Shown here one piece after another: positions 4,272-5,265 of a stretch of 5,265 nt of DNA (positions within the stretch are counted from its first letter, which is position 1; the number at the start of each line of letters is the position of its first letter). The stretch is from Paracoccaceae bacterium (GTDB taxonomy: Bacteria > Pseudomonadota > Alphaproteobacteria > Rhodobacterales > Rhodobacteraceae), in assembly GCA_023260935.1 (NCBI GenBank), contig JALQTL010000117.1, forward strand, positions 1-5,265, given 5' to 3'. Below the pieces are notes generated by a model that worked only from the letters and a program-made list of their open reading frames with translations, had not been told where the DNA came from and did not search any database. Both the position numbers and the translations under genes were made by a program.

Positions 4272-5265
4272 GCGGTATCGGTAAAGCGGTTCACGGGACG
4301 GTCAATGACGGATTTCGACGCGGCCCGGTGGCGATACCGGTCGGCCAAGGTCTGCGGGCCGGCGGTGATCTGGAAATAGTCGTAATCCCCGGGCCTGTCG
4401 AAGGCGCAGAGATACTGGAAATGCAGCCGGAAGAACCTCCAGCGCAAGGCGCGCCAGCGTTCGGGCGACAGCGTTTGCGTGAAGGCGGCCGAAAGCACCA
4501 GCGGCCAGCGTTTGCCTGCGGGTGCCACGCCCGACACTGCCACAGGGTCGCACAGGGCAAAGGCGCAGCCGTCGCCGGGGGCTGTTACATCGACCCAGGT
4601 GATCTCTTTGCGCGAAGAGAGAAAGGCCAGATCGCCGCGCAGCCGCTGTGCGCCCGGCAGGAAGCTGACCATGGGCACCACCTGACCCAGCGACAGAAAG
4701 GCAAGGGGCGGGGCGTTCGGGGGCAGCCCCTGCCGGATCAGATCGGCAAGGATCGACACCCCCAGATGCGCGCCAGAAGAATGGCCCACCACAAGCACCT
4801 CATCCACCCCGGGGATCAGGGCGGCACGGATCGTGGCGCCGAATTCGGCCATCCGCGCCTCAAGCCTTGGCGGGTTGGCGCCGCCGTGGCGGGCCGAATA
4901 GGCGTAATCGTGCATCAGGTAATAGGCGAAAACCTTGTTGTCCCGGGCCTTGAACCAGCGCAGTGCCAAGGCCGCCACGACCAGCCCGAAGGCCGCCGCC
5001 AGCCATGGGCCGGCACTTGTAGACAAGGCCGCCAGCCCCGGCGTCAGAAGCCGGAACGCAAGCCAGCCCGCCAGAGCCGCAAGCCCAAGTTGCAGGATCA
5101 GGAAGACGATAGGGTAAAGTGCCGCAATCACCGGCCCCTTGCGCAGACGCATCAGCCGGAACAGCGCCCCTGATCCGATATAGGCCCATGCCGTGCGGAC
5201 AAGCTGGCCATAGGTGGCGGGGATCGAGTTCGACATGCTGTCGCGCACGATGTCGGACCAGACCA
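4268..5265 (-). CDS. membrane-anchored alpha/beta-hydrolase-like protein (5' end beyond window)
   Basis: Likely serine hydrolase or lipase-like protein of unknown substrate. Numbering from a GTG at 5248 (326 residues), it has two hydrophobic segments, about 39-66 and 82-98, then a soluble domain with a nucleophile-elbow motif VLVVGHSSGAHLG (151-163) centred on Ser157. Candidate acid and histidine partners cannot be fixed by eye. Basic residues before the first segment (RLMRLRK) and after the second (RWFKARDNK) suggest that both ends, including the catalytic domain, face the cytoplasm. The frame stays open to the right edge (VWSDIV precedes the GTG), so the true start is uncertain: it may lie outside, or be the ATG at 5236 (MSNSIPATYG), though neither internal start has a good ribosome binding site. 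The stop overlaps the P450 ATG, so the two are co-translated and probably act together. I do not recognise a named family; Ser157 makes an enzyme likely. Confidence 0.8.
   Translation of the reverse strand, partial: VWSDIVRDSMSNSIPATYGQLVRTAWAYIGSGALFRLMRLRKGPVIAALYPIVFLILQLGLAALAGWLAFRLLTPGLAALSTSAGPWLAAAFGLVVAALALRWFKARDNKVFAYYLMHDYAYSARHGGANPPRLEARMAEFGATIRAALIPGVDEVLVVGHSSGAHLGVSILADLIRQGLPPNAPPLAFLSLGQVVPMVSFLPGAQRLRGDLAFLSSRKEITWVDVTAPGDGCAFALCDPVAVSGVAPAGKRWPLVLSAAFTQTLSPERWRALRWRFFRLHFQYLCAFDRPGDYDYFQITAGPQTLADRYRHRAASKSVIDRPVNRFTDTA

Noticed and set aside
4055..5173. Long + strand open frame of 372 codons opposite the hydrolase and the start of the P450
   Set aside because: It is antisense to two genes with clear motifs. 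Its product is rich in Gly, Arg, Gln and His with no recognisable domain, typical of shadow frames in high-GC DNA.

Overview
The window is high-GC, tightly packed bacterial DNA. Its gene content points to an alphaproteobacterium of the Rhodobacter/Paracoccus group (Rhodobacterales). The strongest clues are a zeta-type F1-ATPase inhibitor (DUF1476), which is essentially an alphaproteobacterial family, lying head-to-head with purC, and a single-domain homocysteine methyltransferase with an arginine-rich tail. This assignment rests on protein recognition from memory, not on a search.

Layout, left to right. Positions 2-73 look like the last codons of an unidentified + strand gene, followed by a hairpin-rich 3' end. 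On the - strand come bmt, a homocysteine S-methyltransferase (93-1103), and upstream of it the zeta inhibitor gene (1249-1563). A clear Rho-independent terminator (1202-1226) separates the two, so bmt should have its own promoter just downstream of it. A 167-bp divergent intergenic region (1564-1730) holds several hairpins, one of them directly before the purC ribosome binding site. On the + strand follow purC (1731-2486) and purS (2581-2820), two purine biosynthesis genes separated by 94 bp with a perfect hairpin and a possible internal promoter. PurQ, the usual next gene, is absent. Converging on purS from the right is a - strand pair: a membrane-anchored alpha/beta-hydrolase-like protein (4268 to beyond the right edge) whose stop codon overlaps the ATG of a complete cytochrome P450 (2922-4271).

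The left and middle parts are housekeeping: one-carbon/methionine metabolism, ATP synthase control and de novo purine synthesis. The hydrolase-P450 pair is a probable accessory oxidative operon of unknown substrate. The most notable points are a PurC that keeps its family frame but has lost several normally invariant active-site segments although it sits at the expected purC locus; the translationally coupled hydrolase-P450 pair; and a 12-bp sequence containing a good -10 hexamer that occurs in sense orientation upstream of both bmt and purS. I see no CRISPR array, tRNA, rRNA or mobile element.
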